Shown here piece by piece: positions 12,401-24,376 of a stretch of DNA of 64,000 nucleotides. This stretch comes from Hemibagrus wyckioides (Eukaryota; Chordata; Actinopteri; Siluriformes; Bagridae), in assembly GCF_019097595.1 (NCBI RefSeq), contig NC_080715.1, positions 24,382,073-24,446,072 on the forward strand, in the 5' to 3' direction. Within the stretch, counting starts at the first letter, position 1; each line of letters begins with the position of its first letter. Below the pieces are notes generated by a model that ran no database searches, was not told where the DNA came from, and saw only the letters and a program-made list of their open reading frames with translations. The translations under genes and the position numbers were made by a program.

Positions 12401-13125
12401 CTGTGTCTGATTTAGAAGAAGATTATGATATCTGTACTGATTTATACCTATTGTAGTGTTTCTATAGGGACTCAGATGAGGGAGAGGTTTAGCTTTCTGA
12501 CTAGTGCCTAGTAGTTGTTTTTTATTTTATTTAACCTTTATTTTACCAGGCACATACAAGCGCATCCTGGCCAAGATAGAGAGCATCACAGTTCATGAAG
12601 GATTAACAAATAGCAGTCATACAATCAAGCAAGCTCGCGCTCATCATACAAATGAAATCAAATTATAATAAAATAAATAATGGAAAGAGGGTCAATATCT
12701 GTACATAAGGGAATCAGGTAAAACATCTACTGTCAGATGCTTCTGTCAACAAGCCATTTACAATTACTTTAAAGGATCCAATGAGATCAGCTCCTTAAGT
12801 TTTAGCTCAAATTACTCCAGGTTATTCCAGGCTGAGATTTTAACCTCAGGTGAGAGTTAGGCACCAAGCTTCATGGAAAAATCCTACATTCAACCTGCAC
12901 TGTGTGACTACAGCAGAGGATATGTGCTGTCTATGATGAACACAGTAACAGCATGGCAGGTTGGCATTGCATGGGCGAGGCTGCTTGATTAGGCACTAAC
13001 AGTAAATGCTAAACCAGCTGTCAGCTCTTGCTGAAGGTTTTTGCTCTTTTATCTCTTACTCAGTAACTGTAACAATCACACAGATGTGCTCTGGAAAGTT
13101 ATTTTTATTCTCATATCACTTCTGT
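12401..13125. other. Unique DNA with one possible repeat fragment
   Basis: Positions 12528-12600 contain 'TTTAACCTTTATTTTACCAG', a phrase common in dispersed teleost repeats, so this may be an old transposon fragment. The rest shows no signal. Confidence 0.4.
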
Positions 13126-13149
13126 AAAAAAAAAAAAAAAAAAAAAAAA
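13126..13149. repeat. Poly-A tract
   Basis: An uninterrupted run of about 24 A. No retroelement body is recognisable directly upstream of it. Confidence 0.9.
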
Positions 13150-13535
13150 GCAGTTGGGAGCCAATAATACATGGACACACACTGTTCTCATACTACTTAG
13201 GTACCCTACCTAGTGTTGCATTGTGTGGTTTAGGACACCTTAGATTCTGTCGATATGTGCACTTGTGAGATTAATGAGAGCAGTGGAGGAAGAGAGCAGC
13301 ACAACCCACGTTAGCAAATGTTCTTCCACAATAAGCTTGCAAGAGCATTTTTACATCCTGTAGTTTTACAAGAGAGATGTGATTTAAAACCGTCAGTGAT
13401 TCAGGGCCCAGCGTTGACATTAGACCATTCATAACTGGACATGAATGCAGCATGTCTTTCCTTTCTCAGAGCCAAACTAGAATATCAAATTATGTCAGGT
13501 GAATTACACAACAACATAGCTGAAGCTGTCACAAT

Positions 13536-13536
<1 letters not shown>

Positions 13537-13567
<31 letters not shown>
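13537..13567. repeat. (GT)n microsatellite
   Basis: A pure GT array of about 15 units. Confidence 0.95.
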
Positions 13568-13568
<1 letters not shown>

Positions 13569-14512
13569 ATATGTATATAGCATTTGGCCCAACCCTAATT
13601 ACCACACACTAGTTGTATAGCCAGAGGTATAAAACACAGCATGAGCACTAAATACTTCATTAGCTATCAAGGTGAGTGCGACAGCTTGACTCTCACATGT
13701 GCTAATCAGTCTGTGGGGGTAACAGAAAACTGGCCTATGCAACCTATCATCCCTTTACATCAACCTCATCAGCCTGGAGCCTAGAAAATGTATTTCTGCC
13801 GTATTGATGAATGAACGAGGCTAAAGGACACAAATCAGCTCCTGTCCCGCTCAGCTATAAGTCCACACAGGCATCCACACGGAGTTCATTAGCAATTACA
13901 CAAATCATCATGCCACAGTCTCAGAACTATACACAGCCTTGCCTTATTAATCCAAAAAAAACGTACATTTGAGAGGCACTTAATCAAAATAAAGCTTGAG
14001 TTATATGTCTCTTCAGTCAGGGAAAGCCAAGCTCCATTAAATAGAGTACAGTGTTTACTTACTGTAAAACACAGAGGGAGCAAGTAAATGTGTCGGCCGA
14101 GCTTGATTTAAGCTTACAGAAAGGTAAATTATACAACGCATCACTCTAATACACATCAGAGTTGGGGGTTATGCAGTTATTAGGTTTTAAAGATATTACT
14201 GCACAGCATTTAGACTGAATAGGAGGAACATTAAACAGAGCAGAGGTGTCTAGGCTACATTTAGCTTAGCGGATATTCTTAACTCACAAACCCAAGTTCA
14301 GAACTGTGGCATTAGAAAAGTTGGCGTTAGCAAATTTAACTGCAGTAACTGACCCAGCAATATACAAGTGCATCTGTAGGAGGTAATGCAAGAGTCTTGT
14401 GGTGAAGCTTAGCTTGGCTGTGAGCTACACACAAACATGCTTCTTCTTATTGTGCTGTCCTACTATTGCTATAATTAAAAAGTAATAATTATCAACCAAC
14501 CCCTCCCCCCAT
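13568..14512. other. Unique DNA, no gene seen
   Basis: Mixed-complexity sequence with no clear repeat. The short minus-strand frame at 13889-14083 has no recognised domain. Confidence 0.5.
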
Positions 14513-14558
14513 CACACACACACACACACACAATATATGCACCCATATCCATATCTCC

Positions 14559-14592
<34 letters not shown>
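14513..14592. repeat. (CA)n and (GA)n microsatellite pair
   Basis: A CA array (14513-14532) and a GA array (14561-14592) are separated by 28 bases. Confidence 0.95.
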
Positions 14593-14595
<3 letters not shown>

Positions 14596-14739
14596 AATTA
14601 ATAGGAACGAGGAATGGTTCTTCAGGACAAATGATTTTTTTTCCTACACAGGAAGTGACCTTTCAGCACTATTTGAAAAAATAAATTCGGAGTGAGAGAA
14701 GAGAGAAAAAGAGATAAAGGAGGACGTGTGTGTTGTGTA

Positions 14740-14960
14740 CGTGCTCCAGCTCTGTTCGATGTCAGGCCCCACTGACTTGCAGCCAGCTACTGCACAAGGA
14801 ATCGCCATCCCATCGACAGGCCTAAATGAGATTGCCTCCAGTCATCTATCTTGTACAAAGGGCCCTACTCGCTATTTATCTTTAGCCCTGGCAAACAGTG
14901 CAGCCACTGACTACTGGTGCAATTTAAAGTAGCAATGATGTGTTTCCTAGCATGCGCCTG
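14740..14960. other. Low-repeat block, possible conserved non-coding DNA
   Basis: This segment is balanced in base composition and free of tandem repeats and transposon marks, unlike its AT-rich, A/G-rich flanks. The overlapping 68-codon frame has no recognised domain. Conservation cannot be judged without alignment to other fish. Confidence 0.25.
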
Positions 14961-16730
14961 CAACCACCTGCTTTTAGTCTGCATGAGATACACAGAGATT
15001 TCATCTAGCTAAAGGACAGCTCAGTAATATGAAGCCAGTGATGACTAATAGGATTATATATAAATATAAATAATACAGGTATGAAGCAGGCCAGAAGCAG
15101 TTCCTGTGTGTGTTCTATCGCACTTCAAGAGAGTTACAGGAAGCCGAAGAATTATCAGTGCTTACAAGCAGGGCATTCGGAGTTGAGGCAATAGCAGAAC
15201 TGATAACTCACATACTGTGAAACAGGGCTTAATAAGACAACCCATGGCTCTACCTATTAGAGAATTTTGTGATTACGTCACTGTGTGGTGAGTTTCCATA
15301 TCACTGCTATTCCTTGATAAATGTACTTTTCTCCAGGATGATAACTTTGCAAACTTTTCAAACAGATCTTGATGACAATTACCAGAATTACAATGAATCC
15401 ATAAAAAAAAGCTATATGTTTCCATTTTGTAAAACTTACAGGCCCTTTGGGAAATCATCTCTTTTGTTTTAGAGGCTTAAATGGTTCAGTCTGCCCTGAA
15501 CAGAAGTTAGCATGAAAGTCATATAAACATAATGTGGTTAATATGATCATGCCTTTTACCAAGAAAACAAAATCACATCTTTTGGGGGGTGGGCACAATT
15601 CTCTGCTATGCCACTGCCAACAGAGCTGGGATCCTCCAGTCTGCTGATTCACAGCACATTCGCTTTCCCTCTTCTCTCTCTTTCCCTTTTTCTCTCATTC
15701 TCTCCCTCTGCCCTTAATTGATAAAGCTGAGAGATTCCCCCTGCAGTAAGCCACGGTTGCTAGGTAACGCTCAGACAGCTCCTTCAAGGAACCTCGACAA
15801 AGTTTAGTATCATGTCAAACTCCAGCAGCCTCCACAGGTGTGCTCTGAACACAATACACTGTCTAACACTCAGACACTGAGCGCTTACACTTCAGAGACT
15901 AAAAAAAAAATGCTGTCTCAGGTTTCTACTGTTCTAAACGCAAAATCTCTTAAAACACACACGCATGCATGTAGAGTTTGTTCGACTGAGGCCATTCCAA
16001 CTCAATAATCTGTATATGCTTTATTTTCAGATCTCCTTAAGCAAACTTTGTGATCTACAAGGTATTCCCTTAAACCATCAGGTATACCAGAGCTCAACAT
16101 CCTGACTGGCATGTTCCCACAGTTAGAGAGGAATATGTTATAGTATGGTATGATGGAGGAAGAAGATTCCACTGCATCTAGTAGCTACAGCACAAACATT
16201 CCCCATGTAATTTATGAAGGCCTATATCCATAAAACATGAATCTTGCCTCTGATGAATCATTGGTCTCCAGTGAGCAGTGCTTATTGTTTGCACCGCTGA
16301 AGGGTTCCTCTCAGAGACCTAAATCAAAGCCGACATGGAAATACAGTACAAGTACACACACCAACACAGGAGCTGCTGTGGCCTATGGGCCTGGGTCTTC
16401 AGATACTAGAATAAATGTGATCCTAACTGATGTACAGTAGTAACGTAATACACTGACACTATGTATATCTATATCTTTGTCAGTTTATACGTCATGTACT
16501 CATGCCCATGTAGGTGTGGCCTACACTGAAAGTACAAAAGCCAGCACTGTCAAAATGGCCTGCGGAATCTGACTTTTTAAGTTTCTTGACTTCAATTCAT
16601 ACTTGGAATAAATTAGAGATGTGCATGGGATTGATTTTTTGGCCTGATCTCATAGTTATATTGAAATCAAATTTAACTGCTTCCATTTCTCTAAATATAT
16701 GCAAAAAAGTAGCTTAATTTAAACCACCAT
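14961..16730. other. Unique DNA, no gene seen
   Basis: Several short frames occur on both strands with no domain and no coherent splice-site pairing. The region 15660-15720 is pyrimidine-rich. Confidence 0.5.
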
Positions 16731-16765
16731 AACCCTGACCAGGCAGTTACTAAGGATGAATGAAT
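16731..16765 (+). mobile_element. SINE family C tail fragment
   Basis: 'CCCTGACCAGGCAGTTACTA' followed by GATGAATGAATAAATG matches the fragment at 8668-8705 almost exactly. Confidence 0.45.
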
Positions 16766-17639
16766 AAATGCATGACACAGTTCAATTTTTTGGATCCCAA
16801 TCCTGAACCACACCTCTACTGTCATCCAGATGTCCAGTGAACCTTTTTGGCGAGACTCCTACTTGTATTTGTACTTTAACTGTTCGTTCCAAAGTATATA
16901 TTCATATTCTGTTATATCGCTGTACAGTACAGTAAATCTGCATGAAGACTGAGCCAGAGTTGTTAACCCTAGCTTAAAATCTCTCCTTCATAGCTATAAA
17001 GCTATAAAACAGAGAGATAATTCTAAAGTAGGCCTTGCTGTATCAGAAAACAATCACAGTAGTGTACTTCTTTCTAGACATGTTAACTGTCAGGATGTTA
17101 ACTGTCACTGTGGAGACTGAATAGGCAAAAAGAGCACATATTTACAAAAAAAAAAAAAAACTATTGTGATGCAAATCTAGTACACAGAAATCTTATGGTA
17201 TTACAAAAGAGTCTTAGAAAGAATTGAGAGGAGGACGAGTGTGCTATGTTAATAAAAACACAGTGATCCACATTATACAACACGGGAAGCATAAGTGAGG
17301 ACAACAAGAGAGTGCATGAAAAGTGCTTTGTTCCACAAGCTTGTGTTCATAACTGCTGAGACATGTCAACAATAGAAACAGCTTGTGATAGAATCAATTA
17401 GACAGTGTGAGTCAATAGGCAGAAGGCTCAAAGTTGATCTGAGCCCATTCACTTCAGCTGCGTGGGACAGTGCCTAAAAATTATCCTACGATTGAGCAGA
17501 AGGCTCAATGGGATCACAGCGGCTCCACATGGAGCCATTCAGGACCGGAGTACTGACCATGGCATCATGATTTGTGTGATACAGAGCCAGCCTTGTCTCC
17601 TAGATGGCACTGCAAACCTGTCTTGTCTTAGATAGTGTC

Positions 17640-18460
17640 ATGGCTACTGCCACTTGGACAGTAAACTTATTGGTGTCCCTTTTTTTGGTGTTTGGTTTGT
17701 AGGCACCAGCTAAGGTTGTTGGATCTCGTGGGACAGCGGTTTCTGTTCCTCGTTCTGAAGGTGCCTCTATAATTATATTTATAGCCCATAAAGTGTCCTA
17801 GCTCTGCCGGTAGCTGTGCCACTGTAATTAGCTTTAATGTTGTTTTTGCTTCTCTGTCTGCTACTGAAAACACTATTAGTATCTAAAAAGTTTCTTTTCA
17901 TAGTCATGAAGATGTCTCTAAAACCGATTGCTCTTCTGTGGCTCTGAAAGTATCCTTGCTTCTTTCCCCAGTTCTGAAGTTGTCTCTGCTTTCAAGTGTA
18001 GCCCTGGCCAAGTGTCTGTCTCATGTTCCTAATTTCAGCTCTGGAGCCTTCTCCAGCAGCAGGCTCATCCTCTGAGCTTTGAAAGCAGAGCTCTTTTTCT
18101 CAGTATGTCATCTTTCCCCCTGTTCCCTAAACGGTGTGTCCTGTTCCATTACTATTGCCACTTACAAGTCTTTTTCTCTACCCAAAGTTGACCTCAGTCT
18201 CTGATTTGTCCCATGCGTCAGTCTCAGACCTTTTACTTCTATCTGGGTCTGTTTCCTGTTCCAGACATCGGTAACATGGTCCCAGAGTTGCTGTTTTAAG
18301 TTGCAGCTTCTCTTCTTTCTTCTTTCCCTGTTTCTTCCCTTTTTTCACTAACAGACCTCGATCCAGTCCCCAGTTCTGCTCCCGCTCCTGTTCTTTCTCT
18401 TGTCCCAGTACTTCATCCCAGCTGCTTCTGGCTCTCCTGTTCATTTAGTCCTGATTCTAA
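17640..18460. repeat. Pyrimidine-rich block with degenerate internal repeats
   Basis: The phrase 'TCTGAAGGTGCCTCT' recurs in altered forms, for example 'TCTGAAAGTATCCTTGC' and 'TCTGAAGTTGTCTCTGC', and 'CATGAAGATGTCTCT' is close. Phrases such as 'TGTTCC' and 'CAGTTCTG' recur throughout. The pattern looks like a decayed tandem array with irregular units of some tens of bases. No open frame spans it. The 88-codon minus-strand frame at 18178-18444 is Lys/Glu-rich and shows no domain. Confidence 0.35.
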
Positions 18461-19195
18461 CAGCTAGGAACTCGGGTGGCCTCTTTCTTCATGCTTTGAC
18501 TGATTTAATGTGTGTTCTGCCTGCATTCTAGCTAAAAGCTCACAGCACTTAATGAATGAGTGACTTAGATCAGTGGATGCACTCTGCCGAAAAGGCTAAA
18601 TAAGCAGCGTAACCCAGCAGTCACATATGTAATGAATCTGCTGGTGTTTCCTGGTTAAAACACACAACCAATTAAGGGAATTAAGGCAGCCCAAATCCTT
18701 GTTCATTGAGAGCAATGCTGAAGATGTTACTTAAACAATCTAAGGTCTTTGTCTTAAGTTTAATGGCTATGCTTAAAAAGAGTTTTAAATTATTTGGATA
18801 GCCAGTCATATGACCATACTAGGATACATATTCTCTTAGAATTCCAAGATGTTTGGAATTTATGAATCAATTAAAAAATGCATATTCTTTTCTAAGATTT
18901 TTAAACTGTCTTCTATGACCCACCCTCAACACACACATACCTGACCCTGTAATTCATTCATCTCTTACACTGCAATGCCATAAAACCATGCAGCATTCAT
19001 AAAAGTCTCTTTTGCCCTAAAGAGCAGTTAAAGATGATCAGATACTGAATGGGCTTCATGGGTCGAGGGCTGTATCGATCCGTAAGCCTTTCACCAGAAA
19101 GTCGCAGTTACACTCATATTGTTATACGACATACAATGCTGATTCTAAGCACGGTCTAGCTCCCAATGAGGCATAGCACAAACCTAACTGGTATT
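18461..19195. other. Unique DNA, nothing recognised
   Basis: No tandem array, transposon mark or coding signal is visible. Confidence 0.5.
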
Positions 19196-19244
19196 TGTGT
19201 ATGTGTGTGTGCGTGTGTGTGTGTGTGTGTATGTGTGTGTGTGT
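19196..19244. repeat. (GT)n microsatellite, interrupted
   Basis: A GT array with A and C interruptions. It accounts for the cysteine/valine run in the overlapping short frame. Confidence 0.95.
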
Positions 19245-20339
19245 ACAAGTTTTTAGTGCTCTTTATGGGCCACGCAAGTTGTACAGTACTAGCTTGTGAC
19301 AGTAGCAGAGAGGAGCTGTGGGGTTCAAAACCTGCTCCTCCACTGCTGGAGGTAATTCATCATCTGCCACAAACAGAATTAAACCCTGGGTGTCAAGAGA
19401 TGCTAAGAGCAGCTATAAAGGAAATAAAACAGCATAAATCAGGGGGACAGATTGAGGGCTTTCACATGCTTCGTCGTTCTCAAACGGTGCGATCTGTGCC
19501 GAAATATCTGCCTGTTTGCTAAATTAACCTTCTGCCCTAAAATATATCCAACCTACTTTTACCTTACAGATGCACACTGTAGTTTATCGCGCCCTGACTG
19601 TGTCCATTAAATCAAATCTTAAGTTTTATACAAGATAATACAAGGTAAATAGCACACTAATAGCCTAAAAGTTTTAGAAAAGACGCAGGATGACGTGACC
19701 TTTCATGAGAAAAGATCATCCAAGTAGGAATGTTGTTGTGTACACAAGTGAGACGCTCATGCAAACACACACAGCAGCAAGTCTTCTCACTAATGATCAC
19801 ATCTGAGTGGGGGTAAGGTTGTGTGTCCCTCATGACCAGCAATCGATAAGTCACACTCAGCACTTCCTCCTGAAAATGAAAATCCATTCAGACAATGAAT
19901 ACATGCTGATACAAGTACAATCCACATCCCTGTTCTTACATGTTATATTTATGTATATTCACAGAGGTCCATCAAGCAAAAATGACATAATAACTGTTGT
20001 ATGCACTCAACTGGCACGGCATCCACATTATTCCCTCTCTCTACTGGGTTCATGGCCCTGGCACCATGCCACACTCTGCCTATAAAAAAAAAAAATCAAT
20101 GCCATTGTCAGGCATGTGCCGTGCTGCTTTTTCCGGAAGGTTATAAGCGGTGCACTTCAATCCTACCAGCTCATGCTGCTCGCCTTTAATAAGCAGGAGC
20201 AGAGGAGTGGATGGCTGTCCAGAGGCCCCCGCTAAAGCCATATCCTTAATGAGGAGCACCCAGTGACCGGAGCTGGACTTATGCCAGGGCGATGCAGACA
20301 CAGCATAGCTTCAGTCATTCACAAAAGGACATCATGATA

Positions 20340-21040
20340 CACAGAGAAGATTGCAGTAGCACCATTTACTCTCGTTAGCCATGCCGACTTAATTGGAGGA
20401 GGTTTTTTTTAAAAAAAGAAAGAAACAAAAATGTGCTCTATTAGCAAAGTGTTCCTGCAGAGAATATAGATCTTCGATTATCCTGTGGTTAAATATCTGA
20501 GTCATTCTTCATGAGTAATGAGGCCGAGCAAGTCTGGTGTAGAAATGCTTTTTTTGGTCATGGCTGCTGTTATTGATGTTAACAGATTTGGAAAAGTTAC
20601 AATCAGTGAAATAATTCATGAGCAATCATCTCTCTTGCTCGTCTGGTCAGCTTATTTGATATGGAAATGTGAAACTACTCGACAACCCCGACAAAAAGGA
20701 ATCGATCTAGAGTTAAAGTGGAGATGGCAATAAACAATAAATTAAGTTACTCTTCATCGAGCTCCTTCATTTATTCACCGACTCCTCGGTTAAGGTCCCA
20801 AGGGCCCTGTTGAAGATACAGTAAGAAGATAAATCGACCACTCTGGCGCTAGAGCTCGGTCTTTCAACGTCAGCTTTTCTTCGCTTGCTCCTCGGAAAAG
20901 CCACAAGTCCCTCGGGGATGCGGTTAAAAGACATGCATCTTTCTTCTGCAAGCTGAATGATATTTGAGACTGCAACTGAATCTTTGTAGTTTTGCTCAGG
21001 ATGTATTCTAGCACAAAAAAATGAAGGGAGAGGGCACATC
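20340..21040. other. Complex low-repeat block, possible conserved non-coding cluster
   Basis: About 700 bases carry no tandem array and no mark shared with the transposon families in the window. The right half (20750-20950) is relatively rich in CpG, unusual for this AT-rich region. Words such as 'ATTCATGAGCAATCATC' and 'TTATTTGATATGG' resemble homeobox-type binding text. Two overlapping minus-strand frames (20767-21047) have no recognised domain. The regulatory reading is inference only. Confidence 0.3.
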
Positions 21041-21244
21041 TGCCCACAAAGCAGTAAAGGAAACTAGTGCATGAAAATACAGCACTGTGTTCCCTCTAGT
21101 TTCGGGAGCAGCTGGGATTTACCACAATAACTAATAAATTAATAGAGAACAAAGAGAGCTAAAGGAAGAAAAGGAGCGATTGAGAACACAACATCCCCTG
21201 CTTGTGTCATCTGCACTAACCTGCAAGGCTCTACTGAGACCAGG

Positions 21245-21285
21245 CCTCCTCCTCCTCCTCCTCTTCTTCCTCCTCCTCCTCCTCT
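21245..21285. repeat. (CCT)n-like array
   Basis: CTC/CTT triplets in tandem. The leucine or glycine/arginine runs of the overlapping frames come from this array. Confidence 0.9.
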
Positions 21286-21404
21286 ACCTGCCCACAAGCT
21301 CTGATGCCATGAGTATACACTATGCACTTTATAGTAGGCTGGAGGTAGGCAGCAGGTTAACTAAGAGTTCTAGTGGGTGGCACAATAATCACAGATCTGA
21401 CAAA

Positions 21405-21429
21405 ACACACACACACACACACACACACT
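21405..21429. repeat. (CA)n microsatellite
   Basis: A pure CA array of about 12 units. Confidence 0.95.
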
Positions 21430-21762
21430 GGTCCACACATTCAAATCCAGGACTACAGTTCCTGAAATCACAAGCCACTGAACTCATATTCTTTCTGATT
21501 GCATCAGTAGAACCAGTCCTTAAAACCTGATTTAAAGTCAGCCGGGTTATAAATGAAAGGCCAGTGTGTGAAGGTGGAGTCACATCACGAGTTTGATATA
21601 ATTGGGTCTGTTTCTTTACAAAATTGATATACAATTGCTTGAAGATGTCACAACAGGTATCCTACAGACCCTTTGGAATATTTTTAATGAGAGTTTATTC
21701 AAATCGGACCTGTGCTGGACTGTAAGTCGCACTCAGGCAAACAGTGTGCTAGAAATAGGAGT

Positions 21763-21950
21763 CTAGATTTCAAGATTTTATTTGTCACATACATGGTTAT
21801 GTACTTGCAGAACCCTAGCCTTCTTCAAAAATGAAGAAATAAATAAGAAATTGGTAGAAATAAGAAAGAAATAGAAGATGAGATGTACAAAATGATTGTG
21901 TTACATGTAGTAACAGTACAGAATGTGCAAAAAGTACCTTGTAAAATAAG
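21763..21950 (-). mobile_element. LINE 3' end fragment (minus strand)
   Basis: Read on the minus strand, the left edge gives 'ATGTGACAAATAAAATCTTG', the usual fish L2/CR1-type LINE terminus. The body, up to about 21950, is A-rich on the plus strand and has no open frame. It is 5'-truncated. Confidence 0.5.
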
Positions 21951-21963
21951 TAGATCTAATCTT

Positions 21964-22366
21964 CACCGAACAGGCATAACATTATGACCTAATATTGTGT
22001 TGGTCCCCTTTTGCTGCCAAAACAGCCTGACTGTGTATTCTGACACCTTTCTATCAGAACCAGCATGTTCGTTCCTTGGACCACTTTTGATAGATATTGA
22101 CCACTGCAGGCTGGGAACACCACACAAGAGCTGCAGTTTTGGAGATGCTCTGATCCAGTCGTCTAGCTATCACAATCTGGCCCTTGTCAAACTCGCTCAA
22201 ATCCTTACTCTTGCCCATTTTTCCTGCTTCTAACACAAAAACTTTGAGAACAACATGTTCACTTGCTGCCTAATATATCCCACCCACTAACAGGTGCCAT
22301 GATGAGGAGATAATCAGTGTTATTCATTTCACCTGTCACTGCTCATAATGTTATGGCTGATCAGTG
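21964..22366 (-). mobile_element. Internally deleted Tc1-like element (family T3)
   Basis: The left terminus starts 'CACCGAACAGGCATAACATT' and the right terminus ends with the inverse ('ATGTTATGGCTGATCAGTG'), followed by TA. At 403 bp it is far below the 1.2-1.6 kb of a full Tc1-like element. Its minus strand still encodes the transposase N-terminus: '[16 protein letters not shown]', then '[12 protein letters not shown]' and 'IYQKWSKE', a paired-type helix-turn-helix. Everything after that is deleted, including all catalytic residues. The plus-strand copy at 43044-43568 is the same family with a different deletion. Confidence 0.85.
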
Positions 22367-22386
22367 TATATCTGCATATCATATGA

Positions 22387-22633
22387 GATGATGGAGAAAC
22401 AGCGTGTGCTCTTTGCCACATCACTGGATCACGTGTGCTCTACTCTCTTCACTGCACCAAGACACTCCATATTTGCAAGAAGTTAAACTTTTCTCAACTT
22501 TTGGACACGCCCACATCTAGTCATCTGCAGTTGCTGTCACTCATGTCGGCGGTATTCGACGCTCTCACTGAAAATAAATGATCTCTGGTGGCTTTGTCGC
22601 TGCGAGTCACTGTATATGTGAATGCAGCATTAG
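22387..22633 (-). mobile_element. Non-autonomous DNA transposon, family M3, copy A
   Basis: On the minus strand this copy begins with a decayed terminus ('AATGCTGCATTCACATATAC') and runs in parallel with the element at 53270. Shared interior words include GACATGAGTGACAGC and 'GACTAGATGTGGGCGTG'. The part 22387-22530 also matches the reverse complement of 24040-24230. The inner end seems cut near 22387, just after the Tc1-like element. No coding capacity is seen. Confidence 0.65.
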
Positions 22634-23696
22634 CTGTATCTGCAAAAAGGCATTGCAACGAAGTACTAGTACAGTATATTCATTTCATTTTTTCAAACAT
22701 ATCTTTACTTATGCTTATGAATACATACCTTTTTCATAATTATAAGTGCAAAGACATCTGGAGAGGATATATGGACTGGAGGTATATGCAATAACAAAAC
22801 AAAAGTGCATAAATACTTATTTCCTCTCACTGTATCAGTGCTAGCATACCTCAGTACTGTCTCTTATCCATAGTGAGAATGGAGTTTTTCATATGGCTAT
22901 GACTTGGTGATATCTGCTTGCTGCTTTACTTGTGTTTTTGTCTGCAGACCTTATATTACTCGAGCACATTTATTCAGTTTATGTCAGTGCCAAACTTTCA
23001 CAAATGTTCAAGCAGCCCACATTCACTGACAAATGGGCACACAATAAGTCTGAATTTGAAATATACATTATACAATGGGAAATATGTGACGTTATTAGGA
23101 GAACTGAGTACCTACGAAATCAGATATGTTTAGGAAGGACGTATTTTAGTATAGGAGCTGGTAGATACTGCATGAGAGATGGCTCAAATCTATACTGAAC
23201 TAATGAAACAGAAGCTAAATAATGTAAGAAGAGTAAACAGCAGTGTCTGGTTAATGTAATCCACCAATTCCATGCTCACAAGTGTGGGCCACCCACAGAC
23301 ACAAACCTTTGAGGGTGTATTGAACCAGTAGCAAAGGCGCGAGACCAGGAGGATGAGGAGGAGGAAGACTCAAGCAGTGGCAATACAAATGACTCACTGG
23401 CAGTGCAATATAGCATTGGCTGGGATTCACTACAGGTCTCATCTGCCTCTTGTGCGTGTGCACGATATGTGGATTTCCTCCAGCTTTCCAGAGTCAAGAG
23501 CGCAGCATGACACAGACGAGGAACGGAATAACGAGAGTCACACGCAGACTGCACCCCGAATATATGACACCTCAGGTTCCCATTCAGAGTGAAGTCATAA
23601 ACAGAATGCTGCTGGAATGAGGATTTAGATACGTAAACCTTCTGACCTTTATAAATAAAAACAGCTATACAGATAGAAAGAGAAGCAGAGCTAGAG

Positions 23697-23698
<2 letters not shown>
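22634..23698. other. Unique DNA, no gene seen
   Basis: The minus-strand frame at 23276-23875 (199 codons) is interrupted in sense by the GA array, which it reads as a serine/leucine run, and has no recognised domain. The part 23300-23560 carries several CpGs. I do not call a gene. Confidence 0.45.

Positions 23699-23744
<46 letters not shown>
23699..23744. repeat. (GA)n microsatellite
   Basis: A pure GA array of about 23 units. Confidence 0.95.
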
Positions 23745-23749
<5 letters not shown>

Positions 23750-24036
23750 TTTATGCCGCATGTCTGGAGTCTGGCTTTTTGGGTGGCTGGTAGCTTGTCC
23801 TGTCATAGCTGCCTCAGGGTTTGTGTTTAAGAGCAGATAGTGCTGTAAAAATAAAAGAGATGCTGTAGTACACACACTGCTACATCAGCTCGAACGCACC
23901 ACATGAGATGTGCATCATAGTTTGAAGAGTTAGTGACGAAGTGAGAGTCGACCATTCATATTCTATGTACATGCACAAACATGAGCTGTGATTTCAGTGA
24001 CAAGGAACTTTAAGGTCCCTTTAAGATGTTCTTAAT

Positions 24037-24376
24037 TTTTTGCTGAATTTTGCTGAACAAAATATCATTTGGTGACTAGATGTGGGTGTGTCCAGCAATG
24101 CAACTTTATGCACAAAAGTTTAACTTTATGTAAATATGGAGTGACTTGGTGCAGCGACTACCGGTGGGAATGAAAACAGAAAACAGTGCACATGACCCAT
24201 GGCAAAGAGCACATACTTCTTCCACTTTACCTCATATGAAATGATGCTAAGTTATACACAAATGCCAAATCTCCCTTCAGAATGGTTCATTTTAGCTGGC
24301 TGCAAGACATAGTAGAAATGCCTCCTAAGGACTTAATATTACAGCAAAAAAAAATCACTGTATGTGTGAACGTAGC
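24037..24376 (+). mobile_element. Non-autonomous DNA transposon, family M3, copy B
   Basis: The right terminus is well kept ('CACTGTATGTGTGAACGTAG'), the inverse of the left terminus of copy C at 53270. Interior words shared with copy C include 'GGTGACTAGAT', then 'GCAGCGACTACC' in place of 'GCAGTGACTACC'. The left terminus is not recognisable. It lies 1.4 kb from copy A in the opposite orientation. Confidence 0.65.

Noticed and set aside
23276..23875. 199-codon minus-strand frame
   Set aside because: It runs through the GA array and shows no domain on either side.
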